This document shows positions 1-7,933 of a stretch of DNA of 42,943 nucleotides, in pieces. How positions within the stretch are numbered: the first letter of the stretch is position 1; each line of letters begins with the position of its first letter. The notes under the pieces were generated by a model that searched no databases, was not told the origin of the DNA, and saw only the letters and a list, made by a program, of their open reading frames with translations. This stretch comes from Clostridiales bacterium (lineage in GTDB: Bacteria; Bacillota; Clostridia; Lachnospirales; WQUN01), in NCBI GenBank assembly GCA_031269465.1, contig JAISZB010000290.1, positions 1-42,943 on the forward strand, read 5' to 3'. The position numbers and the translations under genes were made by a program.

Positions 1-136
1 ATTATGCATATCGGGAATATTATAAAGGAAAATAGACAGAAATTCAATAGTTTTATGGCATTGACTAAATTAGATGTAATATACCATTAATTGTAAATAA
101 ACTCATGACTGTCAAGTAAGCCAAGATGATTTATTT
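1..136. other. Non-coding AT-rich window edge
   Basis: AT-rich sequence downstream of the last permease gene. I see no reading frame, terminator or RNA motif that I can support. A dispersed repeat begins at 137. Confidence 0.4.
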
Positions 137-292
137 TATACTGATTGCGCTCAGATGCACCAATGTTGGTTTTGATTACGCACTATCAAGGCGCGATCGA
201 TGTCGGCATTTCGCACTCGCCGTATAAGCTGGCTAAATCGGAACTTTCATATGCAAACCAGTATAATAGGCTCATTGACTGCAAATCGGCAT
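137..292. mobile_element. MITE-like element, copy 1, plus a second end fragment
   Basis: A palindromic element of the dispersed family runs from TATACTGATT at 137 to CAGTATA at 265. The left end is of the TCAAATGCACC class and the right end of the CATATGAAAG class, with the shared core (ATGTCGGCATTTCGCACTCG) in the middle. A second right end of the first class follows at 264-292 (ATTGACTGCAAATCGGCATA) without a matching left end. It lies just downstream of the permease stop codon. Short reading frames across it come from the palindrome and are not genes. Confidence 0.75.
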
Positions 293-316
293 ACCGCCAT
301 AAATGTTTTTCCGCTT

Positions 317-988
317 TCACGCTGCGATGTTTCTCTGCATATACCTCACTAAACAGGATAGAGTGAAGTTGATTGAGAAGTATATGATTGCGACGAATAA
401 AAAGATGGCGAAGACGTGGTTGCTTGTCACTGATACCTCTTGGGAGAGGCTGTTCAGGACTATCTTCGATCTGTAGAAGAATTCCGTTATGGCAACCTGA
501 GCCAGAAAGGATGTATCCTTGATAGTGGTCACTATCTGGCTCATGAGGGACGGCACAATCTTCTGAAAGCATTGGGGAAGCACAATGTACCTGAGCGTTT
601 GAATGAAGCTGAAGCCTTGCGAGCCTGCCGCTTCGAACTGTCCTTTGGGTATCGCGTTCAAGCCTCCCCTGACGATTTCCGCTATGACCGAGGAGGTGTA
701 GAGCACGAGAGCCAAAGAGCCTCTGATAAGAGGGGTTCCTCCGCGCATTGTAAATACGCATACTAGAATCCACAGGAGAAGAGGCGTGTTTCTGAAAATT
801 TCTATATAAGCGCCTGCCAGCCTGCCAAGCGCTTTTTTTTCATAGTTTCTGCAAATTGCAAGAAAGCTGCCTAAAATAACGCTTATCAATACGACGGCAA
901 TTGAAATCTCCAAGGTGGTCAGTATGCCCAAGAGCATGTAGACGGAGTTCGCAGGCGTAAATATGTCTCGGAGAACTTGGATCAGCAT
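317..988 (-). CDS. Polar amino-acid ABC transporter permease (second permease)
   Basis: This is an inner-membrane permease of the HisM/GlnP class, 223 residues, which is normal for the family. It has several hydrophobic segments. The cytoplasmic EAA loop is visible at residues 119-125 (EAAGSQG) and is followed by LRYIVLPQ, the contact site for the ATPase. Its start overlaps the end of the other permease gene by 7 nt, so the two are translationally coupled and probably form a heterodimer. It is the last gene of the importer operon running leftwards from 3605. The substrate cannot be read from sequence; the family imports polar amino acids such as glutamine, cystine, arginine or histidine. Confidence 0.93.
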   Translation of the reverse strand: MLIQVLRDIFTPANSVYMLLGILTTLEISIAVVLISVILGSFLAICRNYEKKALGRLAGAYIEIFRNTPLLLWILVCVFTMRGGTPLIRGSLALVLYTSSVIAEIVRGGLNAIPKGQFEAAGSQGFSFIQTLRYIVLPQCFQKIVPSLMSQIVTTIKDTSFLAQVAITEFFYRSKIVLNSLSQEVSVTSNHVFAIFLFVAIIYFSINFTLSCLVRYMQRNIAA

Positions 989-1707
989 TCAATCACCTCT
1001 TCCATGACGGCAATTTCCTTGGAAGTCGTGATGTCGCGGCTCTTCAGCTTCTCCTCATAGCGCCTTGCGAACGTGGCGAGCGGGAAGCAGAGGATGAAAT
1101 ACAAAATGCCTGTAACAACGTATGCGGGGCCGTAGCTTAAGGTGCCGTTCGATGCCCATGAATCGGAGCGATACATGAGATCCCCTCCCGCTATAACCGC
1201 AAGGGTCGAAGTGTTCTTTATAAGGTTTACAGCCTGGTTCGTAAGCGGCGGCAGGATTATTTGAATTGTTTGGGGCAGTATCACATAACGCATTGTCTGT
1301 ATGTAAGTGAAGCCTTGAGACCGGGATGCCTCAGTCTGGCCCTTGGGTATGGACTGAATGCCCGAGCGAACCACCTCAGCCACGTAAGCGCCATGGTACA
1401 TTCCTATGACCAGAAAACCGATTGAGAATACATCCAACATAATTCCAATCTTTGGCAGGGCGTTGAAAACAAAGAAAATCTGAACTACAAGAGGCGTATT
1501 CTGGAAGAACTCTACGTAAACGCGCGCTATCGCCTTAAGCGGCTTGACGCCGCTGGTCGAAAATATGCCCAAGACAACTCCAAGGGCAAGCGCGAGAAGC
1601 AGCGCCAGAACCGCCACCGAAAGCGTAACCAGCAAGCCTTCGGCAAACACTCTGTAATCGCTGAATAGACGCTCCCAGCGCCAGAGAGCGAAAGGGCCGC
1701 TTCCCAC
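982..1707 (-). CDS. Polar amino-acid ABC transporter permease (first permease)
   Basis: 241-residue permease of the same family as its downstream neighbour. The EAA loop is at residues 126-132 in the form EASRSQG, followed by MRYVILPQ. The start is GTG at 1707; the ribosome site AGGAGG lies 7 nt upstream and overlaps the stop region of the substrate-binding protein gene, which supports this start and coupling. With the 317-988 product it would form the membrane channel of the importer. The N-terminus before the first membrane segment is about 20 residues, normal for the family. Confidence 0.93.
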   Translation of the reverse strand: MGSGPFALWRWERLFSDYRVFAEGLLVTLSVAVLALLLALALGVVLGIFSTSGVKPLKAIARVYVEFFQNTPLVVQIFFVFNALPKIGIMLDVFSIGFLVIGMYHGAYVAEVVRSGIQSIPKGQTEASRSQGFTYIQTMRYVILPQTIQIILPPLTNQAVNLIKNTSTLAVIAGGDLMYRSDSWASNGTLSYGPAYVVTGILYFILCFPLATFARRYEEKLKSRDITTSKEIAVMEEVIEC

Positions 1708-1719
1708 AGCTGCACCTCC

Positions 1720-2496
1720 TTAGAGCTTGATGTGCTTTTCGGAAAGCGCTGCGATAGTTCCGTCAGCCAGCCATTTTTGAATCATTTCGTCAACTTTGGC
1801 CGCCAGCTCGGTATTCTGAAGCTTGGTCGCAATGCCGTATTCCTGAGGGGAGAATCTGTCAGGAAGAATTACGCTTGTTTCATCCACATAGCCGTTTAAA
1901 ATGGCTCCATCGACTGAAAAGACGTCAACGCGCCCAGAATCCAGCGCCGCCTTGATTTCAGGATAAGAAGCGAATTCAGAGAACTGTATCCCAATTCCCG
2001 CCTCATCAGCAGCCTGCTGTATGGCGTCCTTGGAAGTAGCGGATTGGGCTACGCCGATGGTCTTTCCGCTGAGATCGGCGAGACTTGCGATTCCGGAGTC
2101 TTTTTTCACAAGCAAGCCGACAGAGTCGGTGTAGTATGGGGTTGAGAAGTTGTATGTCAGCTTGCGCTCCTCCGTGATAGTAAATGTTGCTATAACCATG
2201 TCTATATCGCCGTTATCAAGAAGGGGGCCCCTTGTTTTGGCGGTGACCGGCTGAAAGCTGACGGCGTTTTCATCGCCCAGAATTTCTTTGGCGACGAGTC
2301 TCGCAAGATCGATTTCCAAGCCTTCATAAGCTCCTGTCGAGCTGTTTAGAAGTCCAAATCCGGGAACATCTTCTTTAACGCCCACTTTCAAGATTTTAGC
2401 TTTTTCAATTGCCGCAGTGCCGCTGGCAGCGCTTGCGCAGCCTCCTGCAGACAGAGCCATGAGCGCAGCCAAAACGAAAAGCAAAGCTTTTTTCAT
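1720..2496 (-). CDS. Amino-acid ABC transporter substrate-binding lipoprotein
   Basis: 258-residue extracellular solute-binding protein (family 3). It begins with a lipoprotein signal: a lysine pair, a hydrophobic stretch and a lipobox ending at Cys20 (SAGGC), so it should be anchored to the outer face of the membrane. The body shows family landmarks such as LKVGVKEDVPGFG, YEGLEIDLARLVAKE and GDIDMVIATFTITEER, the last being the usual ligand-contact and hinge region. The ribosome site AAGGAGG lies 8 nt before the ATG. It sits between the ATPase gene, from which it is separated by 386 nt containing a repeat, and the two permease genes. Confidence 0.93.
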   Translation of the reverse strand: MKKALLFVLAALMALSAGGCASAASGTAAIEKAKILKVGVKEDVPGFGLLNSSTGAYEGLEIDLARLVAKEILGDENAVSFQPVTAKTRGPLLDNGDIDMVIATFTITEERKLTYNFSTPYYTDSVGLLVKKDSGIASLADLSGKTIGVAQSATSKDAIQQAADEAGIGIQFSEFASYPEIKAALDSGRVDVFSVDGAILNGYVDETSVILPDRFSPQEYGIATKLQNTELAAKVDEMIQKWLADGTIAALSEKHIKL

Positions 2497-2882
2497 GCCA
2501 TAACCTCCTTGAATAATGTAATTTTGCCTTAAGCATCAGCGCTATACATGAGAAAATGGAATGGGATCCCAAGGATGCGTTCAAAGAGCCATTTCACATT
2601 GCGCTGCTGATGCATTTTACCGCTATGCTGACTTGCAGCCAAATGCAGCGATTTTGGGGCTGCGCCATCCGCTTTCGCGCCGCTCTATGGATAATCAAGC
2701 TCCAAAACAGGCGCATTGGGCTTTAAATAATCGGCAGGGCGCCCGTATGATTCACTCCGATAAAGCGTTTTGGGCAAACGCCATCGCCTCCGTACGGAGT
2801 CTTTCCCGCTTGAGTCGAATGAAAATCAGGGCGTGAGGGCGGAGACGGAAAAAGCGTTGCCATTGACGCATAAAGACGCTCT
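2497..2882. mobile_element. Intergenic gap with MITE-like element, copy 2 (about 2623-2727)
   Basis: A diverged copy of the dispersed family lies at about 2623-2727: TATGCTGACTTGCAG on the left, core CGCCATCC...GCGCCGCTC, then ATGGATAATCAAGCTCCAA and GGCGCATT on the right. It separates the ATPase gene from the binding-protein gene of one importer. The rest (2728-2882) holds no gene or terminator I can support. Confidence 0.6.
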
Positions 2883-3605
2883 CTACCGTAGAATCTTGCT
2901 CAAAAACAGCTTGGTGCGATCATTTTGAGGATTGTCAAAGATTTCTTCGGGCCGGCCTTCTTCAATGAATGCTCCGTCATCCATGAAGATGACTCTGTCG
3001 GCGACTTGCCTTGCGAAACCCATTTCGTGGGTGACGACAACCATTGTGACGTTTTCCTTGGAAAGACGGATCATTACATCGAGGACTTCTTGAACCATCT
3101 CAGGATCCAGCGCGGATGTAGGCTCATCGAAAAGAAGTATCTTTTGTTGGGTCGCCAGAGCCCTGGCAATAGCAATGCGTTGCTGCTGGCCTCCTGAGAG
3201 GTTGGAAGGGTAGGCGTGGGCTTTGTCCCTGAGGCCTACCATGTCCAGGTATTTGAAAGCCAGCTCTTCAGCTTCGGCAAGCGTCTTTTTTTGCAGCTTG
3301 ATCGGAGCCAGGGTTATGTTCTTGAGCACCGTCATGTGAGGATAGAGGTTGAACTGCTGAAAAACCATAGCGCAGTTGATGCGGACCAGTGCGGTGCGGT
3401 TCTTGTGGGTAAGGGCTTCTTGGTTTAAGAGTACTTCTCCGCTGTCAGGCTCCTCCAGAGCGTTTATGCAGCGAATAAGCGTGCTTTTTCCGGAGCCGGA
3501 AGGCCCGATTATAACCAGCTTCTCGCCTTCTTGGACGGATAAGCTGATGTCTTTCAGGACATGCAGGCTGCCGAAATGCTTGTTGATGCTTTTCATTGCT
3601 ATCAT
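2883..3605 (-). CDS. Polar amino-acid ABC transporter ATP-binding protein
   Basis: GlnQ/HisP-type ATPase. Visible motifs in order: Walker [10 protein letters not shown] (residues 34-42), Q-loop [11 protein letters not shown], signature LSGGQQQR, Walker [15 protein letters not shown] and H-loop VVVTHEM. With the ATG at 3605 the protein is 240 residues, the family norm. A start at 3596 (residue 4) is equally possible and has a GGATGA just upstream. Longer in-frame extensions back to 3770 are not family-like and are rejected. The gene is first in the operon, which is unusual, since the ATPase is more often last, and it follows a long leader with promoter and terminator. Confidence 0.93.
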   Translation of the reverse strand: MIAMKSINKHFGSLHVLKDISLSVQEGEKLVIIGPSGSGKSTLIRCINALEEPDSGEVLLNQEALTHKNRTALVRINCAMVFQQFNLYPHMTVLKNITLAPIKLQKKTLAEAEELAFKYLDMVGLRDKAHAYPSNLSGGQQQRIAIARALATQQKILLFDEPTSALDPEMVQEVLDVMIRLSKENVTMVVVTHEMGFARQVADRVIFMDDGAFIEEGRPEEIFDNPQNDRTKLFLSKILR

Positions 3606-3815
3606 CCGTTGCACTTGCCGCAAAGCCGCCAAAAATAGCCAAGCGGGATGGACGCTGCCACTGCCGCGGCATTTTAAAACACGCAAGCGGCTGCTCCTTT
3701 CTCTGGGATTATGCCTGCAAGTCAAGGCAGGCACGGGATGGATGAGAGACGGGCTAAAATAGGCGCGCAACCTCAGGTTGCTGGCGCAGAGCCGATTGCC
3801 TTTGAAGGAAAGAAG

Positions 3816-3895
3816 ATATACTGCTTTGCAGTCAAATGCACCTAGCTCAATGATTCGAGCTTAAAACTGGAACGCGCCATTTCGCATCAGTATAA
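3816..3895. mobile_element. MITE-like element, copy 3 (short form)
   Basis: About 80 bp running from ATATACTGCTTTGCAGTCAA to a TATGCGAAATGG-class right end (plus strand CATTTCGCATCAGTATA). The right end coincides with the T-tract side of the leader terminator at 3895-3929. It therefore lies between the leader and the ATPase gene. The core is mostly deleted. Confidence 0.65.
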
Positions 3896-3930
3896 AAAAC
3901 AATGCACTCCTGCCATAGGCAGAGTGCATC
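3895..3930 (-). terminator. Intrinsic terminator of the 300-nt leader/ncRNA
   Basis: On the minus strand ATGCACTC-TGCC-TAT-GGCA-G-GAGTGCAT forms a 12-bp stem with one bulged G, followed by TGTTTTTTAT. This is a classical rho-independent terminator. Confidence 0.85.
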
Positions 3931-4199
3931 ATTGCGCCGCTAATAAGCTCAAAAACTCGTAAAATGATCCAATTGTCGTTAAACTCCGCTCTTTATTATG
4001 ATTCGGAAGAACAGAGGCTCGAGCAAAAAAGAACTGGGGTGAAAGTGAAGAGGGTATGCAACGATGAATGCCTGTAAAGGCATTCATCGCTAGCGCGCCG
4101 GAAGCGGCGCATCCTGGATGGAGCCAATCACTTAACAAGTGAATGCTGGCCATCTTGATTAAACGTGTATAAAAGCTTTGGCGCTGATATGATGTTTCT
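3895..4199 (-). ncRNA. Candidate structured leader or independent small RNA
   Basis: A promoter at 4206-4234 should start RNA near 4199, and an intrinsic terminator ends at about 3895, giving about 305 nt. Reading the minus strand, three consecutive hairpins can be drawn. The first is nested (GATGG...CCATC enclosing TTCACTT-GTT-AAGTGA). The second is GCGCCG-CTTC-CGGCGC. The third is an 11-bp stem, CGATGAATGCC-TTTA-CAGGCATTCATCG. A pyrimidine-rich single-stranded stretch follows. I do not recognise a known riboswitch, 6S RNA, tmRNA, SRP RNA or RNase P RNA. It could be an attenuator of the importer operon that starts at 3605, or a free RNA. A 74-residue frame crosses it but has no ribosome site. 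Confidence 0.5.
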
Positions 4200-4205
4200 T
4201 ATTAT

Positions 4206-4234
4206 ATAATATAATCTGTTGGTTATTTTGTCAA
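4206..4234 (-). promoter_or_regulatory. Sigma-A promoter for leader RNA / amino-acid ABC operon
   Basis: Minus strand TTGACA (4229-4234), 17-nt spacer, TATTAT (4206-4211). A perfect -35 and a one-mismatch -10 at ideal spacing, in an AT-rich setting. Confidence 0.8.
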
Positions 4235-4365
4235 GCATAAATTGAAAATTTTACTGGCTTAATTCAACATTATGGTGTATTGGCTTCATTTTCTGCACTT
4301 TCTTCATGTTTTTGCCTCTGGGCTGAAGCCGAAGTAGGGGGAATGCGTTGAACGAGGATTTCAGA

Positions 4366-4495
4366 TATACTGCTTTTCATATAAAATTGCCTTTTTTGGA
4401 GCTTGATTATACAGCGAGTGCAAAATGCCGATATCAATCGAACTACTCAATGGATAATCAACAAAAAAAAGGAACATTTGATGAAAAGCTGTATA
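4366..4495. mobile_element. MITE-like element, copy 4 (full length)
   Basis: 130-bp full copy. The left end is TATACTGCTTTTCATATAAA. The core reads GAGCTTGATTATACAGCGAG, then ATGCCGATATCAATCG, then CTCAATGGATAATCAAC. The right end is GGAACATTTGATGAAAAGC then GTATA. The halves are imperfect inverted repeats of each other, so the RNA or single strand would fold end to end. A further decayed end (TATACTGATATTCATTTGAA) follows at 4566-4585. The rest of the gap to aspS (4586-4689) has no clear terminator. Confidence 0.85.
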
Positions 4496-4689
4496 TGCTA
4501 ATATCCGCATAATTTACAGTTGAAATCTGGATGTGCCGATTGAGGCCGAATGCATGCCGATTTGCTATACTGATATTCATTTGAAATTAACATCAATCTC
4601 CATAATCAGAGTTTCCTCTGAGCATAATGAAGGCGGAACAAGGAATTGCCTCAAAGCGGCTTTAAAGGCTGTGGCGCCAGGCCGCGCAT

Positions 4690-6495
4690 TCACCTGAGCT
4701 TGACATGCACTTCCCTTAGCTGGTGCTCGCTCACTGCCGCAGGTGCGTTTATAAGCAGATCCTGCCCGTTGCTGTTCATGGGAAACGCTATAACTTCCCT
4801 TATATTCTCAGAACCGGTCATTAGCATCAGCATGCGATCAATTCCGGGAGCCATGCCTGCATGCGGCGGGGCGCCGTAATGAAAGGCTTCAAAAAGCGCT
4901 GAAAACTTCTCTTCTATATCCTTTTTCTCGTAGCCTGCTATTTCAAACGCCTTTATCATTATGTCGGGCCGATGATTCCGTACAGCCCCAGAAGATAGCT
5001 CCACGCCGTTTAGGACTATATCGTACTGGTATGCGTTGACATCCAGAGGATCCATGGTTTCCAAGGCCTCCATCTCGCCTTTGGGCATTGAGAACGGATT
5101 GTGGGTGAACTGTATGCGTCCTGTGTCTTCGCTCAGCTCGTACATTGGAAAATCAGTTATAAACGCGAATTCGAACCTCGACTCATCAATGATGCCAAGC
5201 CTCAATCCTAATTCGGATCTTATCTGTCCCGCAAGCCTGTCAACTTTGTCCCTTTGGTCAGAGATGAAGAATAGGGTGTCGTCTGCTTTTAAATCTAGCG
5301 TTTCAATGAGCTCGCTCCGCTTTTGCGCGGACAGGAACTTCACTATAGGCCCTTTAAGCTCCATGCCATTAAAAACCGAGATGTATCCTAATCCCTTCAT
5401 GCCTATCTCCGTGGCGAATGAAAGCATCTTTTCGAAAAAAGCCTTCGACTTAGATGCGCAGGCGCCTGCAACTATGCCTCGCACTGGTTTTGCCCGAAAA
5501 GGGGCGAAATCGACGTTTTGGAAGAAATCGGACAAATCCTTGATTATCAGGGGGTTTCTTAAATCAGGCTTGTCGGTTCCATACTTCATCATGCTTTCAG
5601 AGTAAGTAATTCTCGGGAATGGGAGCGGAGTTATGACAGGCTCCGCTTTTTCAGGCGTTTTCACATCGCTTGCTCTGTGCTGGCATCCTGGAATGGGTGA
5701 GAGAGCGAATTTTCTAAAGACTTCGCTAAGCGCTATTTCCGCCACTTCAAATACGTCTTCCTGAGTTGCGAAAGCCATTTCAAAATCAAGCTGGTAAAAT
5801 TCGCCGGGAGAGCGATCGCTTCTGGCATCTTCATCCCTGAAGCAGGGAGCTATCTGAAAGTACCTGTCAAAGCCCGCAGTCATAAGAAGCTGCTTGAATT
5901 GCTGAGGAGCTTGAGGAAGAGCGTAAAACTTGCCGCGGAATTTCCTGCTTGGCACAAGATAGTCCCTGGCGCCTTCGGGAGAAGATGATGTCAGTATAGG
6001 CGTTTGTATCTCGACGAATCCGAGCTCCTCCATCTTGCGCCTGAGAAAGCTTATTACTTGCGAACGAAGCACTATGATTGAATGAAGCGCGGGATTTCTT
6101 AGATCAAGGTATCTGTACCGAAGCCGCACCTCCTCCCTTGTGTTTGAGGAGTCGCAAATCTCAAATGGGGCGGGATAGTACGCCCGGCCCAGCAGCTCTA
6201 TCTTGTCCGCCCTGACTTCGACAAACCCGGTATCAATCTTTGAGTTTACAGTATCAGGATCACGCTCCCGCAAAATGCCTTCGGCGGATATTACGCTTTC
6301 GCGGCTGAGCTTTGCGGCGGCCGCCCTGGCATTTTCGCTGAGCACTATTTGAGTTATGCCGTAGTGATCTCTCAGGTCTATGAAAATGACTCCTCCGTGA
6401 TCGCGGATGGTGTCAATCCAGCCTGCTATGCGAACAGCTTTATTTACATGCTCCTTGCGGAGTTCACCGCAGTTGTGCGTTCTGTATGGGTTCAT
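4690..6495 (-). CDS. aspS: Aspartate--tRNA ligase (likely non-discriminating)
   Basis: Class IIb aminoacyl-tRNA synthetase charging tRNA with aspartate, 601 residues with the chosen start. Visible: N-terminal OB-fold anticodon domain with RTHNCGELR and WIDTIRDHGGVIFIDLRD, then FVEIQTPILTSSSPEGARDYLVPSR, the motif-2 region QIAPCFRDEDARSDR, and motif 3 GMAPGIDRMLMLMTG at the C-terminus. The ATG at 6495 has AAGGGAA 7 nt upstream; a longer start at 6519 would overlap gatB and lacks support. His33 occupies the place where non-discriminating bacterial AspRS has His and discriminating enzymes usually have Leu. Together with co-transcribed gatCAB, this suggests that it also makes Asp-tRNA(Asn). Confidence 0.96.
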   Translation of the reverse strand: MNPYRTHNCGELRKEHVNKAVRIAGWIDTIRDHGGVIFIDLRDHYGITQIVLSENARAAAAKLSRESVISAEGILRERDPDTVNSKIDTGFVEVRADKIELLGRAYYPAPFEICDSSNTREEVRLRYRYLDLRNPALHSIIVLRSQVISFLRRKMEELGFVEIQTPILTSSSPEGARDYLVPSRKFRGKFYALPQAPQQFKQLLMTAGFDRYFQIAPCFRDEDARSDRSPGEFYQLDFEMAFATQEDVFEVAEIALSEVFRKFALSPIPGCQHRASDVKTPEKAEPVITPLPFPRITYSESMMKYGTDKPDLRNPLIIKDLSDFFQNVDFAPFRAKPVRGIVAGACASKSKAFFEKMLSFATEIGMKGLGYISVFNGMELKGPIVKFLSAQKRSELIETLDLKADDTLFFISDQRDKVDRLAGQIRSELGLRLGIIDESRFEFAFITDFPMYELSEDTGRIQFTHNPFSMPKGEMEALETMDPLDVNAYQYDIVLNGVELSSGAVRNHRPDIMIKAFEIAGYEKKDIEEKFSALFEAFHYGAPPHAGMAPGIDRMLMLMTGSENIREVIAFPMNSNGQDLLINAPAAVSEHQLREVHVKLR

Positions 6496-6508
6496 TCTAA
6501 AATTCCCT

Positions 6509-7921
6509 TCATCGTTCAAGCGCTTTTTTCAGCTCTTCTCCAATGGTCTGAGGCAACGCCTTGCCGCGCAGCTTTTTCATGCACTGCCCTAATAGAAACG
6601 ATAGAACCTTTTCATTTCCATTTTTGTATTTGGCGACAGAGGCGGGATCCGACGCAATCACGCTTTCAACCGCTTCTTTTATCGCTGCGTTGTCTTCAGA
6701 AACATATAGGCTGTATTTCTTTGCAACCTCGCCTATTCCTATTTTTTCCGAATACATGGCTGAAAGGGCGATCTTAAGGCCTTCCTGGGTTATCTTGTTT
6801 TCTTGCGCGAGCGCAAGGGCTTTTACAAAATCCTGAATGGGCATGGAAATCGGCTGCGTTTCGTCGCCGGATTCATTCAAGAGGCGCTGTATCTCTCCCT
6901 TTATTGAGTTCGCGGCGTTCTTGGGGTTGGCACCGGCGGAAACGGCTGCGTCAAAGAAGTCGGCTGTCCTGCGCCGGCTCAAAATAGCGGACGCATCCCT
7001 GGGGCTGAGGCCCAGAGCCGAGGTGTATCTTGAAAATCTGCTCGCCGGCGCCTCAGTCAGACCCGCCCTTATCCGCCCAATCTCCTCTTCGAGTATTAGG
7101 AGGGAAGGTATGTCGGGATCCGGGAAGTATCTATAGTCGTGGGCGTCCTCCTTAGTGCGCATGGAGAATGTTTCTCCTGAATTCTCATCGTAGCGCCTGG
7201 TTTCCTGGACTACCCTCCCTCCTTCGGAAACTAGATCCATCTGCCGCTCTATCTCATGCGCCAAGGCCTTTTTAATGAACCGAAAGCTGTTTATGTTTTT
7301 TATTTCGCTTCTGGTTCCATATATTTTGGATCCTTCTGGCATTACTGAGATATTGGCGTCAACTCTCAGGCTTCCCTGCTCCATCTTTCCATCGCATATC
7401 CCGCCGTAAACTAGAGTCTGGCGCACCTTTTCGACAAATTCTACTGCATCATCTGGAGATCTGAGATCGGGTTCTGTCACTATTTCTATCAGAGGGACTC
7501 CGGCGCGGTTGTAGTCCATAATGGTTACGCCTTTTTCATGAATGAGCTTTCCAGCATCCTCTTCCAAATGTATGCGGTTGAGCCTGATGAAGCGGCTGTT
7601 TATCTCCAGGCCGCCGCCCAGGCATAGTGGAGCGTATAGCTGGGATATCTGATAGGCCTTTGTGAGATCCGGATAAAAATAGTTCTTCCTGTCCCAGCGG
7701 GTGCTGCGGGAGATGCTGCAGCCCAGCATCATGCCGGCTGAAATCGCAAGCTCAACCGCCTTGCGGTTGAGAACCGGCAAGGCTCCCGGGAGGCCTAGGC
7801 ATACAGGGCATACGTTGGTGTTCCTCTCGTCACCGAAAGCGTTTAGGCAAGAGCAGAACGCCTTTGTGGCGGTTTCAAGCTCCGCGTGTATCTCCAGGCC
7901 TATAACGGCTTCATACTTCAT
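6509..7921 (-). CDS. gatB: Asp-tRNA(Asn)/Glu-tRNA(Gln) amidotransferase subunit B
   Basis: 470-residue kinase and tRNA-binding subunit of the GatCAB amidotransferase. It activates the side-chain carboxyl of misacylated tRNA with ATP so that ammonia from GatA can convert it to the amide. Signature features: YEAVIGLEIHAEL at the N-terminus, four zinc cysteines C23, C25, C38 and C41 (CSC...CPVC), the kinase-site text WDRKNYFYPDLTKAYQISQ, and the C-terminal YqeY-like tail (QCMKKLRGKALP). AAGGAGG sits before the ATG. The gene is 12 nt downstream of gatA and 13 nt upstream of aspS in one minus-strand operon. Confidence 0.97.
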   Translation of the reverse strand: MKYEAVIGLEIHAELETATKAFCSCLNAFGDERNTNVCPVCLGLPGALPVLNRKAVELAISAGMMLGCSISRSTRWDRKNYFYPDLTKAYQISQLYAPLCLGGGLEINSRFIRLNRIHLEEDAGKLIHEKGVTIMDYNRAGVPLIEIVTEPDLRSPDDAVEFVEKVRQTLVYGGICDGKMEQGSLRVDANISVMPEGSKIYGTRSEIKNINSFRFIKKALAHEIERQMDLVSEGGRVVQETRRYDENSGETFSMRTKEDAHDYRYFPDPDIPSLLILEEEIGRIRAGLTEAPASRFSRYTSALGLSPRDASAILSRRRTADFFDAAVSAGANPKNAANSIKGEIQRLLNESGDETQPISMPIQDFVKALALAQENKITQEGLKIALSAMYSEKIGIGEVAKKYSLYVSEDNAAIKEAVESVIASDPASVAKYKNGNEKVLSFLLGQCMKKLRGKALPQTIGEELKKALER

Positions 7922-7933
7922 AGCTGCACCTCC

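Noticed and set aside
3606..3770. 55-residue N-terminal extension of the ABC ATPase
   Set aside because: No family similarity and no ribosome site; ATPases of this class begin just before the [12 protein letters not shown] strand.
3929..4153. 74-residue minus-strand reading frame as a gene or leader peptide
   Set aside because: No ribosome site, and the frame is made of hairpin sequence between the promoter and terminator; a structured RNA fits better.
3895..4199. Lysine, glycine, cobalamin or T-box riboswitch
   Set aside because: None of the conserved motifs of these classes is present on either strand.
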